Assembly (NCBI RefSeq): GCF_030433645.1
Contig: NZ_JAROCG010000001.1
Span: 62,001 to 126,000, forward strand
From: Arthrobacter burdickii
Lineage (GTDB): Bacteria; Actinomycetota; Actinomycetes; Actinomycetales; Micrococcaceae
Reading direction: 5' to 3'
Length of the DNA: 64,000 nt
Within the stretch, counting starts at the first letter, position 1, and every line of letters begins with the position of its first letter. The notes beneath the pieces are model-generated. The model was not told where the DNA came from. It saw only the letters and a program-made list of their open reading frames with translations, and ran no database searches. A program made the position numbers and the translations under genes. Positions 7,888 to 16,139 of the stretch are shown here, one piece after another.

Positions 7888-8808
7888 TCAGCGCCGCGGC
7901 CGGCTTCCCGACGCGAGGCCCGCATCCGCCGCAGCCAGACGCCGTCGTGCCTCCTCCGGGTCGACGTACTCCCCCACGGTCGCGAAGGAACCCAGTGTCG
8001 CGAAGGACGTGACGATCGTGTGCGGATATACGTGCACGAGGTTGAAGCCCTGCGCACCGTCCATCCCCCGGATGCCGCCCACCGGGACGTTGAGGTCCTG
8101 CGTGTAGCAGGTGGACGAGGCCACGGACACGGGAATGCCCGCGAAGAGGGCCGACGACGGGAAGTGGACGTGCCCGGCCAGGATCAGCCGCACGTCCTTG
8201 CCCGCCACGATCTCGGCCAGCCGGTCCTGGCGCCGCAGTTCCGTCAGCACCGCGAGGTCCTGCACCATGGGGATCGGCGGATGGTGCAGGGCCAGGATGC
8301 TGCCCTCGGGCGCGGGCCGGGACAGCTCGGCTTCCAGCCAGGCGAGCTGGACGTCGTCGAGCTCTCCGTGGTGGTGCCCGGGCACGGAGGTGTCGAGCGT
8401 GATGACCCTCAGGCCCCCCACCCGGTAGCTGCGGTACAGCGGCGCCTCCTCCGGCGGCTCCCCGAGCAGTGCCGTGCGCAGCGCCGGTCGTTTGTCATGG
8501 TTGCCCATGAGCCAGATCACCGGTGCACCCAGTTGCTCGGCGAAGGGCTCGATGATCCCGCGCAGCGCGGCGTAGGCGTCCGGGTCCCCGGCATCCGTGA
8601 GGTCGCCCGTGAAGATCAGGGCATCCGGCCGAACCCCGGACCGGCCGACCTCCGTCAGGAGCTGGACGAGCCGTTCGCGGCCGTCCACTCCGCCGTAGAG
8701 CAGCCCGTCGGCCACGAAGTGGGTGTCGCTGAAGTGGAGGAGGAGGTGGTCGGCGGGAGGATGCTCCCGGGAATGGGGTGCATCCTCCCGCCTGCTGGGA
8801 GATGGCAT
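7888..8808 (-). CDS. CpdA-like calcineurin-type metallophosphoesterase
   Basis: 306 residues. All metallophosphoesterase blocks are present: HFSDTHF (metal), [23 protein letters not shown] and AGHVHF. This matches the class III cyclic nucleotide phosphodiesterase/CpdA group, which can hydrolyse 3',5'-cAMP or related phosphodiesters. As the last gene of the minus-strand block that begins at 14514, 5 bp after the glycosyltransferase, it may instead act on a phosphodiester of the glycan pathway or on a nucleotide by-product. That link is inference from position. It ends just before a bidirectional terminator. Confidence 0.87.
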   Translation of the reverse strand: MPSPSRREDAPHSREHPPADHLLLHFSDTHFVADGLLYGGVDGRERLVQLLTEVGRSGVRPDALIFTGDLTDAGDPDAYAALRGIIEPFAEQLGAPVIWLMGNHDKRPALRTALLGEPPEEAPLYRSYRVGGLRVITLDTSVPGHHHGELDDVQLAWLEAELSRPAPEGSILALHHPPIPMVQDLAVLTELRRQDRLAEIVAGKDVRLILAGHVHFPSSALFAGIPVSVASSTCYTQDLNVPVGGIRGMDGAQGFNLVHVYPHTIVTSFATLGSFATVGEYVDPEEARRRLAAADAGLASGSRPRR

Positions 8809-8813
8809 GGGCG

Positions 8814-9950
8814 CTAGGCGGTTGCCTCGGCCGTGGCGCGCTCCGGCGTCGACCGCTCCTGATCGAAGATCAGCTTGTCCATCAGCTCCGCGATCCGGCT
8901 CCAGTCGTGACGTCGGAGCAGCCTGCGCAGCTCAGGCGACGGCAACTCACCGGCGCGCCCCCGCAGGGCTTGGCAGGCGGCGGCGAAGCCCTCGGCGTCG
9001 TCCTGAAGGTCGACGACGCCGGGGAAGTCCGCGACGACGTCGGCCACACGTGTGGAGACCACCGGTAGCCGGGATGCCAGGTACTCGAGCGTCTTGGTGG
9101 GGCTGATGGACTTCGTGGCCTCATTGAGGGCGAAGGGCATCAGGGCGACGTCGAACTGCGCCATGTGGCCCGGCAGGTCCTCGTACGCCTGCTGGCCGAG
9201 GTACGTGATGTTCGGTGCCTGCGGCAGGTCCGACTCCTCGATCTTGCAGATGGGACCGACCATGCGGATCTCCCAGTCGGGCAGGCGCTCCGCGAGGCCC
9301 GCGACCAAGTCGAGGTCGAGACGCTCGTCCAGCACGCCCACGTAACCCGCCACGGGCCTGCTGCGATCGGGTTCCGCTGCCCGTGCGGCGGCGGCGTAGT
9401 GGCCCACCGACACGCCGCTGGGGATGAGGTGGGCGTCCTCCCTGCCCTGCTTCACCACGGAGCGGTGGAGGGAGCGGCCGCCGGCGAAGACGACGTCGGC
9501 CGCGCGCAGCGCCTGGCGCTGCCGCACGAGGAGCTCGGGAGCCGCGTTCTTGAAGGCGGCGAGATCGTCCATGACGTCGAACACGAGCGTCGTCGGTTCG
9601 AGCGCGAGCGCCGCTTCGAGGGCCAGCGGGGTGTAGATCCAGACGACGCGGTCACCCGACGGGGGCCCGATGAGCTCGGGCAGCTGCGCGATGTAGTCGG
9701 GCATGACCTCGTCGAAGAAGCCGACGTGCCTGCCCTGCTCGGGGATCTCCAGCCAGACCCGCGTGAGGCCGTCCACCTCCGCGGTGCCCAGGCGGTTCTG
9801 CGGAACCTCGACGCCCTGCGGCGTGAGGGGTTCCTCCACGAACCAGGTCTTCCGTCCGGGCGCCTTGTTCAGGCGCGACACGAGCTGTTGAGGTCGCTGC
9901 CAGACCCAATCCCACCGCAGGTGCGACAAAACAATGAGTTCACTTTGCAT
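8814..9950 (-). CDS. GT-B-type glycosyltransferase
   Basis: 378 residues. The N-terminus [24 protein letters not shown] is characteristic of a group of GT-B transferases working in surface polysaccharide synthesis. The C-terminal half has the Rossmann donor site ([40 protein letters not shown]) and the acidic segment [24 protein letters not shown], in which the glutamate normally contacts the nucleotide-sugar. The start overlaps the upstream GH1-like gene by 11 bp, so the two are probably translationally coupled. Donor and acceptor are unknown. Confidence 0.86.
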   Translation of the reverse strand: MQSELIVLSHLRWDWVWQRPQQLVSRLNKAPGRKTWFVEEPLTPQGVEVPQNRLGTAEVDGLTRVWLEIPEQGRHVGFFDEVMPDYIAQLPELIGPPSGDRVVWIYTPLALEAALALEPTTLVFDVMDDLAAFKNAAPELLVRQRQALRAADVVFAGGRSLHRSVVKQGREDAHLIPSGVSVGHYAAAARAAEPDRSRPVAGYVGVLDERLDLDLVAGLAERLPDWEIRMVGPICKIEESDLPQAPNITYLGQQAYEDLPGHMAQFDVALMPFALNEATKSISPTKTLEYLASRLPVVSTRVADVVADFPGVVDLQDDAEGFAAACQALRGRAGELPSPELRRLLRRHDWSRIAELMDKLIFDQERSTPERATAEATA

Positions 9951-11277
9951 CGACGATCCTCAATTCCATTCGGGTAGTTGTACGGGGAAGACTCGAACCG
10001 ACATCGGTTCCGGGAGGCTGTTGCCAGTCCCAATGGGCCATCTGGGATCGATAGCCCTGCAGCCAGGTGGCCACGGGTTCAGCGAGCAGGTAGGCGGGAA
10101 GATCGCCCGAGCGGGCGCCCCCGGCGGCGAGCGCGTACGACGTCGACATGACCGACGCGCGCCGCTCGAGGTCCTCGTCGAGCCAGTACACGCCCACGGG
10201 ATCCACGGAGCCCTCGCAGCGGAAGAGCAGCGAGTTCCAGTCGGTGGAGTCCACGACGGGGAACCAGCAGATGCCGTCCATCACCACGCCGCGCGCCTGG
10301 GCGTCCTCGCACTGCTCGAGCACGTACTTGAGCCAGGTGGCGCGGTCCGAGGTGTGCCCGCGGACGTTGGTCTCGGTGAGCATGCACGGCAGGGCGTACC
10401 GCTCCCAGTACTGCTGGATCTGGTCGGCCAGCGGCAGCGGGGTGGGTGTGGGCGCCGTCCCGCCCTGCTCCGAGAAGTTCCACTGGCAGTGCGCGTAGTA
10501 GTCGAGTCCCAGCACGTCGATGCTGCCGGTGGGCAGGGACAGCAGCCGTTCCCCGCCGACGGGTGCGAGGTCCCGTCCGAGCTGGCTGTCGACGTCGTAC
10601 CCCCTGCCCAGGAAGGCATCGATCACGAGGAAGCGGCGGTCGTTGGCCATGTCCGCGTACCGCTGCCCCGAGGCGTCGGAGCCCGTATGGAACTCGCACG
10701 TGTCCACCCAGACGTGGCGGGCGGCCGGCAACAGCTCCCGGTACAGGCGGCTCGCTTCGGCGACGGCGGGCATCACGTTGACGAGAAGGTCCACGAACCC
10801 CTGCAGGCCGGAGTGGTACGGGGGCCAGATGGCCTCGTGCCCGGACAGGAACAGGGTGGAGAACGGCTCGTTGAAGAGCGTGTACTCCTCCACCCAGGGA
10901 TAGCGGCGGGCGAAGGCCTCCGCGTACCGCAGGTAGGCAGGACCGAAGCGGGTGTCGGCGAAGCCGTCGGTGAGCCAGGCCGGGTAGCTCGTGTGGTGGA
11001 CGAGGTCGACGATGGGCCGGAAGCCGTGCTCCCGCAGGTGGCCCATCACCTCGTCGGTGGAGGACCAGTCGTAGCTGCCCTCGGTCTCCTCGATGCGGTG
11101 CCACCGGATGGGGTAACGCAGCCTCGTGATGCCCGACTTCGCGAGCAGGTCCAGATCCTCGCGCCAGCGGACATCGTGTTCCGTGGTCTCGAAGATGTCG
11201 CGATCGTGCGCGGGCATGAAGGTGCTCTCGAAGCCGCCGATGATCTCCAGCGGGGGCCCCTCCTCGTAGGCGGTCAT
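9940..11277 (-). CDS. GH1-like (clan A) glycoside hydrolase
   Basis: 445 residues from the ATG at 11277 (GGGAGGGAAC upstream). It is a TIM-barrel of the family 1 type. The acid/base motif reads TLFNEP (E137; the family norm is TFNEP) and the nucleophile strand reads MLTETN (E302; the norm is TENG). LRYPIRWHRIEETEGSYDW is the usual early barrel segment. No signal peptide is visible, so it should act in the cytosol. It lies between a coiled-coil protein (4-bp overlap) and a glycosyltransferase (11-bp overlap), suggesting that it trims or transfers a sugar on an intracellular glycan precursor rather than degrading food polysaccharide. Confidence 0.82.
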   Translation of the reverse strand: MTAYEEGPPLEIIGGFESTFMPAHDRDIFETTEHDVRWREDLDLLAKSGITRLRYPIRWHRIEETEGSYDWSSTDEVMGHLREHGFRPIVDLVHHTSYPAWLTDGFADTRFGPAYLRYAEAFARRYPWVEEYTLFNEPFSTLFLSGHEAIWPPYHSGLQGFVDLLVNVMPAVAEASRLYRELLPAARHVWVDTCEFHTGSDASGQRYADMANDRRFLVIDAFLGRGYDVDSQLGRDLAPVGGERLLSLPTGSIDVLGLDYYAHCQWNFSEQGGTAPTPTPLPLADQIQQYWERYALPCMLTETNVRGHTSDRATWLKYVLEQCEDAQARGVVMDGICWFPVVDSTDWNSLLFRCEGSVDPVGVYWLDEDLERRASVMSTSYALAAGGARSGDLPAYLLAEPVATWLQGYRSQMAHWDWQQPPGTDVGSSLPRTTTRMELRIVDAK

Positions 11278-11525
11278 GATGTTCCCTCCCGTCCGGGGCG
11301 TCGTGCGCCCAGTTCCTCGTAGACGACGTCGAGCAGTTCTGCCGCCCTCAGGTTGAGCCGGCGTGACTCGTCCAGGTCCGCGTCGAGGCGGACGACCTCC
11401 GCATCCAGCCGGACGACCTGCTCCCGCAACTGCTCCACCTCGTTCCGGAGCGCCACGAAGGGCTCCGCGACACCGCTCCATCGTGCGAAGCGTTTGCCGA
11501 CCTTCCATACCGTGGTCTGCGTCAT
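11274..11525 (-). CDS. Small coiled-coil protein in glycan operon
   Basis: 83 residues. The middle (about 25-62) is a heptad-rich coiled coil (VEQLREQVVRLDAEVVRLDA) with a Leu/Val a-d pattern. The N-terminus is basic/aromatic and the C-terminus polar (RRPGREGTS). It overlaps the genes on both sides by 4 bp (ATGA), so it is embedded in the operon. It resembles small actinobacterial DUF6752-like proteins found near glycosyltransferases, but I am not sure of the family. A scaffold or oligomerisation role for the neighbouring enzymes is possible, without direct evidence. Confidence 0.7.
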   Translation of the reverse strand: MTQTTVWKVGKRFARWSGVAEPFVALRNEVEQLREQVVRLDAEVVRLDADLDESRRLNLRAAELLDVVYEELGARRPGREGTS

Positions 11526-13054
11526 GTCATCTCCCTCCTCACGAGCACGCGCCGGCCTGTCGCCGCGCCTGCTCCGTCGTCGTCCTGCTCCTCTGCGCTC
11601 AGCGAGTACCGGCGCAACTGCTCCTGGAACCTCGTCCAGTCGACGGGCTGGTACTCGGACCAGCTGGCCGATCCTTCCGTGTCGGCCACACCCACCTCGA
11701 GGAACGCCCGGCTCCCGGGCTCTGCCAGGAGGTGCTTGATGAGCATCAGCGTGGTGTCCCAGCCGAGCGGACTGAGCGCGTTGAACAGGTGGTTGGCGTA
11801 CACGTGGACCGTCCCGCCGAGGTCCGCGCACCGCTTCCGCAGGTGCAGCGCGGAGCGGGCCATGGTCAGGTTGGCGCGTTCGAACAGGACGGCGCCGTCG
11901 TGCCCGAAATTCTCCTGCGCCCAGACGAGCGCCGGCCGGCTGAAGTCGACGGCGAGGACGCGGTGTCCGCGGTCCGCCAGGTACCTCGCGTCCGCTCCGA
12001 GCCCGCAGCCGAGGTCGAGCACGGTCGACGACGGCGGCAGCTGCTCCGCGGTCGTGACGGCGAGGCGCGACGGTGTCGTGGCGGGACCGGCCTCGATCTC
12101 GGCGCGGTGGTGGTCCTCCCAGTTCTCGCGGTCGACGTCGAAGTGGTTCAGCCACCAGTAGTACCGGCGGAACGCGGCCGGCGGGGTGACGAACGTGAAG
12201 GTGGGGTCGGGCACCTCCCAGGACGGCCCGTAGATCGCCGCGAGGAGCTGCGCGGGTTCCGCCGGACCGGGCAGCAGCCGCCCGTTCACGGGGAGGGGCT
12301 TGAGCGGGTGGATCGTGACCCTGTCCGCGCGCTCACGTGCGTGGAAGGTCCCGTAGAACCAGCCGTTGCACTCGAAGTAGGTGAAGATGTCGAGGTAGAA
12401 GCGGTCGGTCACCGTTCCACCCGGGAACATGAGCTGGAGGTGGCCGTTGGAATGCCGCACCACCTCGTACCCCTGGTCCACGAGCACCCTCTCGATCCGG
12501 AAGCTCTCCAGCATCACGTCGGACGGATTGGGGTGCGCGCTGAGGTACGCGAGGTCGGCGTCGTCGTCGTGGGCCATGATGCGGCCGTTGCGGACGGGCC
12601 CGAGCAGCGTGCCTCCGGTGACGAACAGCTCGACGCCGACCGTCCGGCGCAGCACCTCGATGAGGTGCTCGGCCTCATCCAGGACGTGCTCGACGAGCGC
12701 GGCGTCGCGGCCCTCGAAGGACCGTGCGATCCGGCCCCACTTGTTGACCACCAGGGGGATGCCCGTGCCCGGTTCGCTCAGGTCGAAGTCGGACGCGTCG
12801 TCCTCGAACACGACCGTCGACGCGGCGATCTCACGGCCCGCATGCTCGACTGCGAGCCGCGCGCTCCCCGTGAAGCGCTCGGCGAGGGCCGGAGGCCAGG
12901 GGACGCTGAGGACGCCGTCGTCGTCCGGGCGAGGCGCCCGGACCGTCCAGATTCGCCGTCCGCCGAGCAGCACGGACAGGGCGTCACCGGAGGGAATCCG
13001 CGCGCCGGTGATCACCAGCCGATCGGTGTCGGCTGTCAGGGCGGGGGCGGTCAC
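11522..13054 (-). CDS. LicD-family phosphotransferase fused to a class I methyltransferase
   Basis: 510 residues in two parts. Residues about 140-300 carry the LicD nucleotidyltransferase-like core: FVTGGTLLGPVRNGRIMAHDDDADLAY with the acidic cluster DDDAD, and later LDIFTYF. LicD/FKRP proteins move phosphocholine or phospho-polyol groups onto glycans. Residues about 343-500 form a SAM-dependent methyltransferase with motif I VLDLGCGLGADARYL and RVLAVDFS. The N-terminal 100 residues are beta-rich and unassigned. It overlaps the CDP-ribitol-type gene upstream and the coiled-coil gene downstream by 4 bp each. Inferred role: transfer of a phosphopolyol and methylation of the product. Confidence 0.85.
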   Translation of the reverse strand: MTAPALTADTDRLVITGARIPSGDALSVLLGGRRIWTVRAPRPDDDGVLSVPWPPALAERFTGSARLAVEHAGREIAASTVVFEDDASDFDLSEPGTGIPLVVNKWGRIARSFEGRDAALVEHVLDEAEHLIEVLRRTVGVELFVTGGTLLGPVRNGRIMAHDDDADLAYLSAHPNPSDVMLESFRIERVLVDQGYEVVRHSNGHLQLMFPGGTVTDRFYLDIFTYFECNGWFYGTFHARERADRVTIHPLKPLPVNGRLLPGPAEPAQLLAAIYGPSWEVPDPTFTFVTPPAAFRRYYWWLNHFDVDRENWEDHHRAEIEAGPATTPSRLAVTTAEQLPPSSTVLDLGCGLGADARYLADRGHRVLAVDFSRPALVWAQENFGHDGAVLFERANLTMARSALHLRKRCADLGGTVHVYANHLFNALSPLGWDTTLMLIKHLLAEPGSRAFLEVGVADTEGSASWSEYQPVDWTRFQEQLRRYSLSAEEQDDDGAGAATGRRVLVRREMT

Positions 13055-14514
13055 CGGACACTTTCAAGCTGTGTCGGCAGCGGATCGACCTGCGGCAGGC
13101 GGACATCGAACACCTGCCCCGTGATGTCGGAGGCGAGGACCTGGGCACTGACGCGCGCGACGTCGGCGGCCTGGACGAGGGTGTGCTCGTCCTCGTGGCC
13201 GAACGCCTTCTCGCGCATCGGCGTGGCCGTGCGGCTGGGACTGATGCAGTTGACGCGGATGGAGTCGCCGCTCCACTCGTCGGCCAGTGCCTGCGTCAGG
13301 TTGACCAGCGCGGCCTTCGTCGCCGAGTACACCGTGTACTTGGCGCGGCCGCGGGTGTAGGAGCTGGAGGAGAAGAGCAGCAGCGATCCGGAGGACTCGG
13401 CGAGGTAGGAGTGGGCTTCCTGCGCGACGACGAACGCGGCCATGAGGTTGACGCCGACGTCGTGCTGGAGCTGCTCGTCGGAGAGGTCCACGAGGTCGCC
13501 GATCGTCAGGACGCCGGCGGTAAGCACCACGTGGTCGATGCGTCCGTGCTGCGCCGCCGCGGCGGCGAGCGCCCGCGAGACCGAGGCGCGGTCCTCCACG
13601 AAGGTGCCGCTGCCGGTCCTGCTGTGGCAGACCACGTGCGCGCCCTCGTCCTGGAGCTGCCGTCCGAGTTCGCCGCCGATGCCGGAGCTGCCGCCGAACA
13701 CGACGACGACGGCGTCGCGCAGGGACGCGGCGGGGAACGGCACCGGATCGACGTGCTGGTGCTTGAGCTGGAACAGCTTGTCGGCCAGGTGGATGTCGAT
13801 CGGATGCGTGATCTTGATGTTCGCCTCGTGGCCCGGGACCACGATGATCGGGACGTCCGGGCAGTACTTCAGGACGACGGAGCAGTCGTCCGTGGCGGCG
13901 AACTCCGCGTCGCTGCGGGCGTGCCCGTAGGCCTCCATGAGGGTGTCCCACCGGAACGCCTGCGGGGTCTGGCCGCGGCGGAGGGAGGCGCGCGGCGGGA
14001 CCGCGCGGATGATGTCGTGCTCGTCCACCTCGATGATGGTGTCCGCGGAGGGGATGCCGGTATCGACGGCGTCGTAGGTGTCGAGTGCGTCGACGCAGGC
14101 GCGGATGATGCTCGGGTCGACCAGCGGGCGCACGGCGTCGTGGAAGACCACCTTGGCGCCGGGCGTCGCGATCTCCCGCAGGGCCAGATAGGAGGTCTCG
14201 TTGCGGTCGCGGCCGCCGGGCAGCAGGCCGGTGAGCTTCGGGAAGCGCTCACGCGTCACCAGCTTCTCGGCGCGGTCCATGGACCCGGGGTCCATCATGA
14301 CGATGATCTCGTCGATGAACGGGCACTGCTGGAAGATGTCCACGGTGTGCTCGAGGCTGGTCCGGCCGGCGACGGGTACCAGCTGCTTGGGGATCTCCAG
14401 CCCCATGCGCGTGCCGACGCCGCCCGCGAGGACCACGCCGACCGTTCGTCGTCGGGAGCGTGCCTCATTGCCCGCTGTGCTTGTTCCGTCCATTCCGCCG
14501 GTGATGGTCGACAT
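13051..14514 (-). CDS. Bifunctional cytidylyltransferase / SDR reductase (CDP-ribitol type)
   Basis: 487 residues. The N-terminal domain (about 23-240) is IspD/TarI-like: GVVLAGGVGTRMGLEIPKQL binds CTP, with VFHDAVRPLVD and TDDCSVV further on. The C-terminal domain (about 250-480) is a short-chain reductase with FGGSSGIGGELG and the catalytic YSATK. This order matches Bcs1/Acs1 of Haemophilus, which reduces ribulose 5-phosphate and makes CDP-ribitol; the exact polyol here is inferred. First gene of a six-gene minus-strand run; AAGGGGGCGG precedes the ATG at 14514. Its product would be the donor for the LicD domain encoded next. Confidence 0.88.
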   Translation of the reverse strand: MSTITGGMDGTSTAGNEARSRRRTVGVVLAGGVGTRMGLEIPKQLVPVAGRTSLEHTVDIFQQCPFIDEIIVMMDPGSMDRAEKLVTRERFPKLTGLLPGGRDRNETSYLALREIATPGAKVVFHDAVRPLVDPSIIRACVDALDTYDAVDTGIPSADTIIEVDEHDIIRAVPPRASLRRGQTPQAFRWDTLMEAYGHARSDAEFAATDDCSVVLKYCPDVPIIVVPGHEANIKITHPIDIHLADKLFQLKHQHVDPVPFPAASLRDAVVVVFGGSSGIGGELGRQLQDEGAHVVCHSRTGSGTFVEDRASVSRALAAAAAQHGRIDHVVLTAGVLTIGDLVDLSDEQLQHDVGVNLMAAFVVAQEAHSYLAESSGSLLLFSSSSYTRGRAKYTVYSATKAALVNLTQALADEWSGDSIRVNCISPSRTATPMREKAFGHEDEHTLVQAADVARVSAQVLASDITGQVFDVRLPQVDPLPTQLESVR

Positions 14515-14675
14515 TGCCGCCCCCTTCGTCCAATTCGTGGTCCTCCCAGAATTCAGCCAGCGTACTGAGCGCAGGGACGGTTGGACAGGTTAAGTTCGGG
14601 GGGCGAAGTACTTGTGCAAGCGCTTGTTCTTTGCCTAGCGTTCCGCGGAGGTTCACCCTTCCCAACCTGTTTCCG

Positions 14676-14694
14676 CCCCTTTTGAGGGGTTTTT
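14676..14694 (+). terminator. Short terminator-like hairpin upstream of rlmH
   Basis: CCCCT/AGGGG stem with loop TTTG, followed directly by five T residues (14690-14694). It reads as a small intrinsic terminator on the plus strand, shielding rlmH from upstream transcription. No plus-strand gene lies just upstream. Confidence 0.45.
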
Positions 14695-14707
14695 CACTCC
14701 ACTTTCG

Positions 14708-14793
14708 CGGGCTTTCCACCCCCCTTTCAGTGGGCTTTCCACCCCGCTTTCAGCGGGCTTTCCACCCCGCTTTCAGCGGCTTCTCACCCCGCG
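14708..14793 (+). repeat. 23-bp tandem repeat array of mini-hairpins before rlmH
   Basis: Three full 23-bp units (14708-14730, 14731-14753, 14754-14776) plus a partial fourth (14777-14793). The unit reads CGGGCTTTCCACCCCGCTTT-CAG. At the unit joints CCCGC-TTTCA-GCGGG forms a 5-bp hairpin. A degenerate copy precedes the array. The last copy ends 2 bp before the TAACCT hexamer of rlmH, so the array fills the -35 and upstream promoter region. There are no variable spacers, so it is not a CRISPR. Confidence 0.85.
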
Positions 14794-14794
14794 A

Positions 14795-14800
14795 TAACCT
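14795..14800 (+). promoter_or_regulatory. -10 element of leaderless rlmH
   Basis: TAACCT followed by six bases (GAGGAC) and the ATG. The position implies transcription starting at or next to the start codon. GAGG also overlaps as a weak Shine-Dalgarno sequence, so a short leader cannot be excluded. Confidence 0.5.
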
Positions 14801-14806
14801 GAGGAC

Positions 14807-15262
14807 ATGGCAATCCGGGTGCTCGCAGTGGGCCGCAAGCACGAGAGCTGGGTGTCGGAGGGAATCGACCGCTACGCGAAGCGGCTCAAGAAGCCGTTCG
14901 ACCTGTCCTGGCAGCTGATCGCCCATTCGGCACGGGAGCACGACGCCGCCCGCAAGGAGGAGTCCGAGCGGCTCCTCGCCCGGCTCGGCAGCGACTTCGT
15001 GGTGCTGCTCGACGAGCGCGGCAAGGCCATCGATTCCCCGACGCTGTCCCGCACCCTGCTGCGACCGCTCGAAGCGTCCCGCAGCGTCACGGTGATCATC
15101 GGCGGCGCCTACGGCGTGGACGATCAGGTGCACCAGCGGGCGGACTTCGTCTGGTCCCTGTCGCCGCTGGTGTTCCCGCACCAGCTCGTGCGCCTCATCC
15201 TCGCCGAACAGGTGTACCGGGCCCAGGAGATAGCCGGTGGTCGCTCCTACCACCACGAGTGA
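14807..15262 (+). CDS. rlmH: 23S rRNA (pseudouridine1915-N3)-methyltransferase
   Basis: 151 residues, close to the usual 155. A SPOUT-class enzyme that methylates pseudouridine 1915 of helix 69 in 70S ribosomes. Seen: the N-terminal IRVLAVGRKHESWVSEGIDRYAKRL, LLDERGKAIDS, the knot loop VTVIIGGAYGVDDQV and the C-terminal FPHQLVRLILAEQVYRA, ending near the conserved YHHE. It is a single gene on the plus strand, divergent from the glycan operon, with a leaderless-type promoter preceded by the 23-bp repeats. Confidence 0.95.
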   Translation: MAIRVLAVGRKHESWVSEGIDRYAKRLKKPFDLSWQLIAHSAREHDAARKEESERLLARLGSDFVVLLDERGKAIDSPTLSRTLLRPLEASRSVTVIIGGAYGVDDQVHQRADFVWSLSPLVFPHQLVRLILAEQVYRAQEIAGGRSYHHE

Positions 15263-15338
15263 AGCCCCGCCGATAACGATCGTGGTACGCCACGGTCCGC
15301 CTGCCGGACGCGTGGAGCGCCGGACATAGGGTGAGGCC

Positions 15339-16100
15339 ATGACTAATCTGCTGGGGAGCAAACCTTGGATCTCGGCCGTTGCGGCCACCGGAGCCGTCGT
15401 CGCGCTGAGCGGCTGCGCGCTGTTCGAGCCGGCAGGCTCTGCCTCGCCGTCCGCAGCGACCCCGGCGGTGAGCGAGGCACCGATGAGCCAGACACCGACG
15501 GCAGAGCCGGGCGCGACCTCCCAGGCGGCGCCGGATCCGGCCTCCGCCAGCGCCTCCGCATCGCCGGCGGCGTCCGCTCCGGCGTCTGAACCGGCAGGCG
15601 AGTCGGCAGGCGCTTCCGCCAGCGCGGGTGCAGTGCCGTCGCCCTCCTCCAGCGCTTCCGCTTCCACCCCCGCAGCTGCCGGGACCTGCTCCGCCGCGCA
15701 ACTGGCCGGCGCGATCGAGGACCAGCCCGGGGGCGGTGCAGCGGGGAGCGTCTACCGGACGCTCGTGCTGACCAATGCCTCCGACCAGGAGTGCGTCGTC
15801 GACGGTTACCCCGGGGTGTCCTTCGTCGATGCGTCGGGTACCCAGATCGGGGCCGCCGCGGAGCGCGACGGCGCGGCGGCAGTCCCGGTGGCGCTCGCTC
15901 CGGGAGGGTCCGTCACGACGACCCTCCGGCAGACCAATGCCCAGAACTACGGCACCGACTGCGGCATCACGCCGGCCACAGGACTCCGGATCTACCCTCC
16001 GGGCGCCACCGACTCGCTCGTCCTGCCGCAGGAGATCCCGGCCTGCTCGGCGACGTCGATCGTCCTCATGACCGTCGGGACGCTGCAGCCCGCCTCATAG
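15339..16100 (+). CDS. DUF4232-type lipoprotein
   Basis: 253 residues. The signal peptide ends in lipobox LSGC (C26). Residues about 30-110 are an Ala/Ser/Pro-rich spacer, likely spanning the cell wall. The C-terminal domain (about 112-250) starts after AAGTCSAAQL and includes TLVLTNASDQECVVDGYPGVSF and LRQTNAQNYGTDCGI, the pattern of DUF4232 proteins of actinobacteria, with four cysteines that probably pair. Function unknown. TAGGGT lies 6 bases before the ATG (leaderless-like), with GAGG in between. Confidence 0.83.
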   Translation: MTNLLGSKPWISAVAATGAVVALSGCALFEPAGSASPSAATPAVSEAPMSQTPTAEPGATSQAAPDPASASASASPAASAPASEPAGESAGASASAGAVPSPSSSASASTPAAAGTCSAAQLAGAIEDQPGGGAAGSVYRTLVLTNASDQECVVDGYPGVSFVDASGTQIGAAAERDGAAAVPVALAPGGSVTTTLRQTNAQNYGTDCGITPATGLRIYPPGATDSLVLPQEIPACSATSIVLMTVGTLQPAS

Positions 16101-16139
16101 CCTCACTGATCGCGGGTCCGATGTGGCTTCGTCGACGGG

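Noticed and set aside
11526-12155. N-terminal extension of the coiled-coil ORF on the minus strand
   Set aside because: It is an Arg-rich shadow of the LicD-methyltransferase gene; the ATG at 11525 with a 4-bp overlap gives the plausible protein.
14708-14793. 23-bp array as a CRISPR
   Set aside because: Head-to-tail copies with no spacers; only 3.7 units, and no cas genes in the window.
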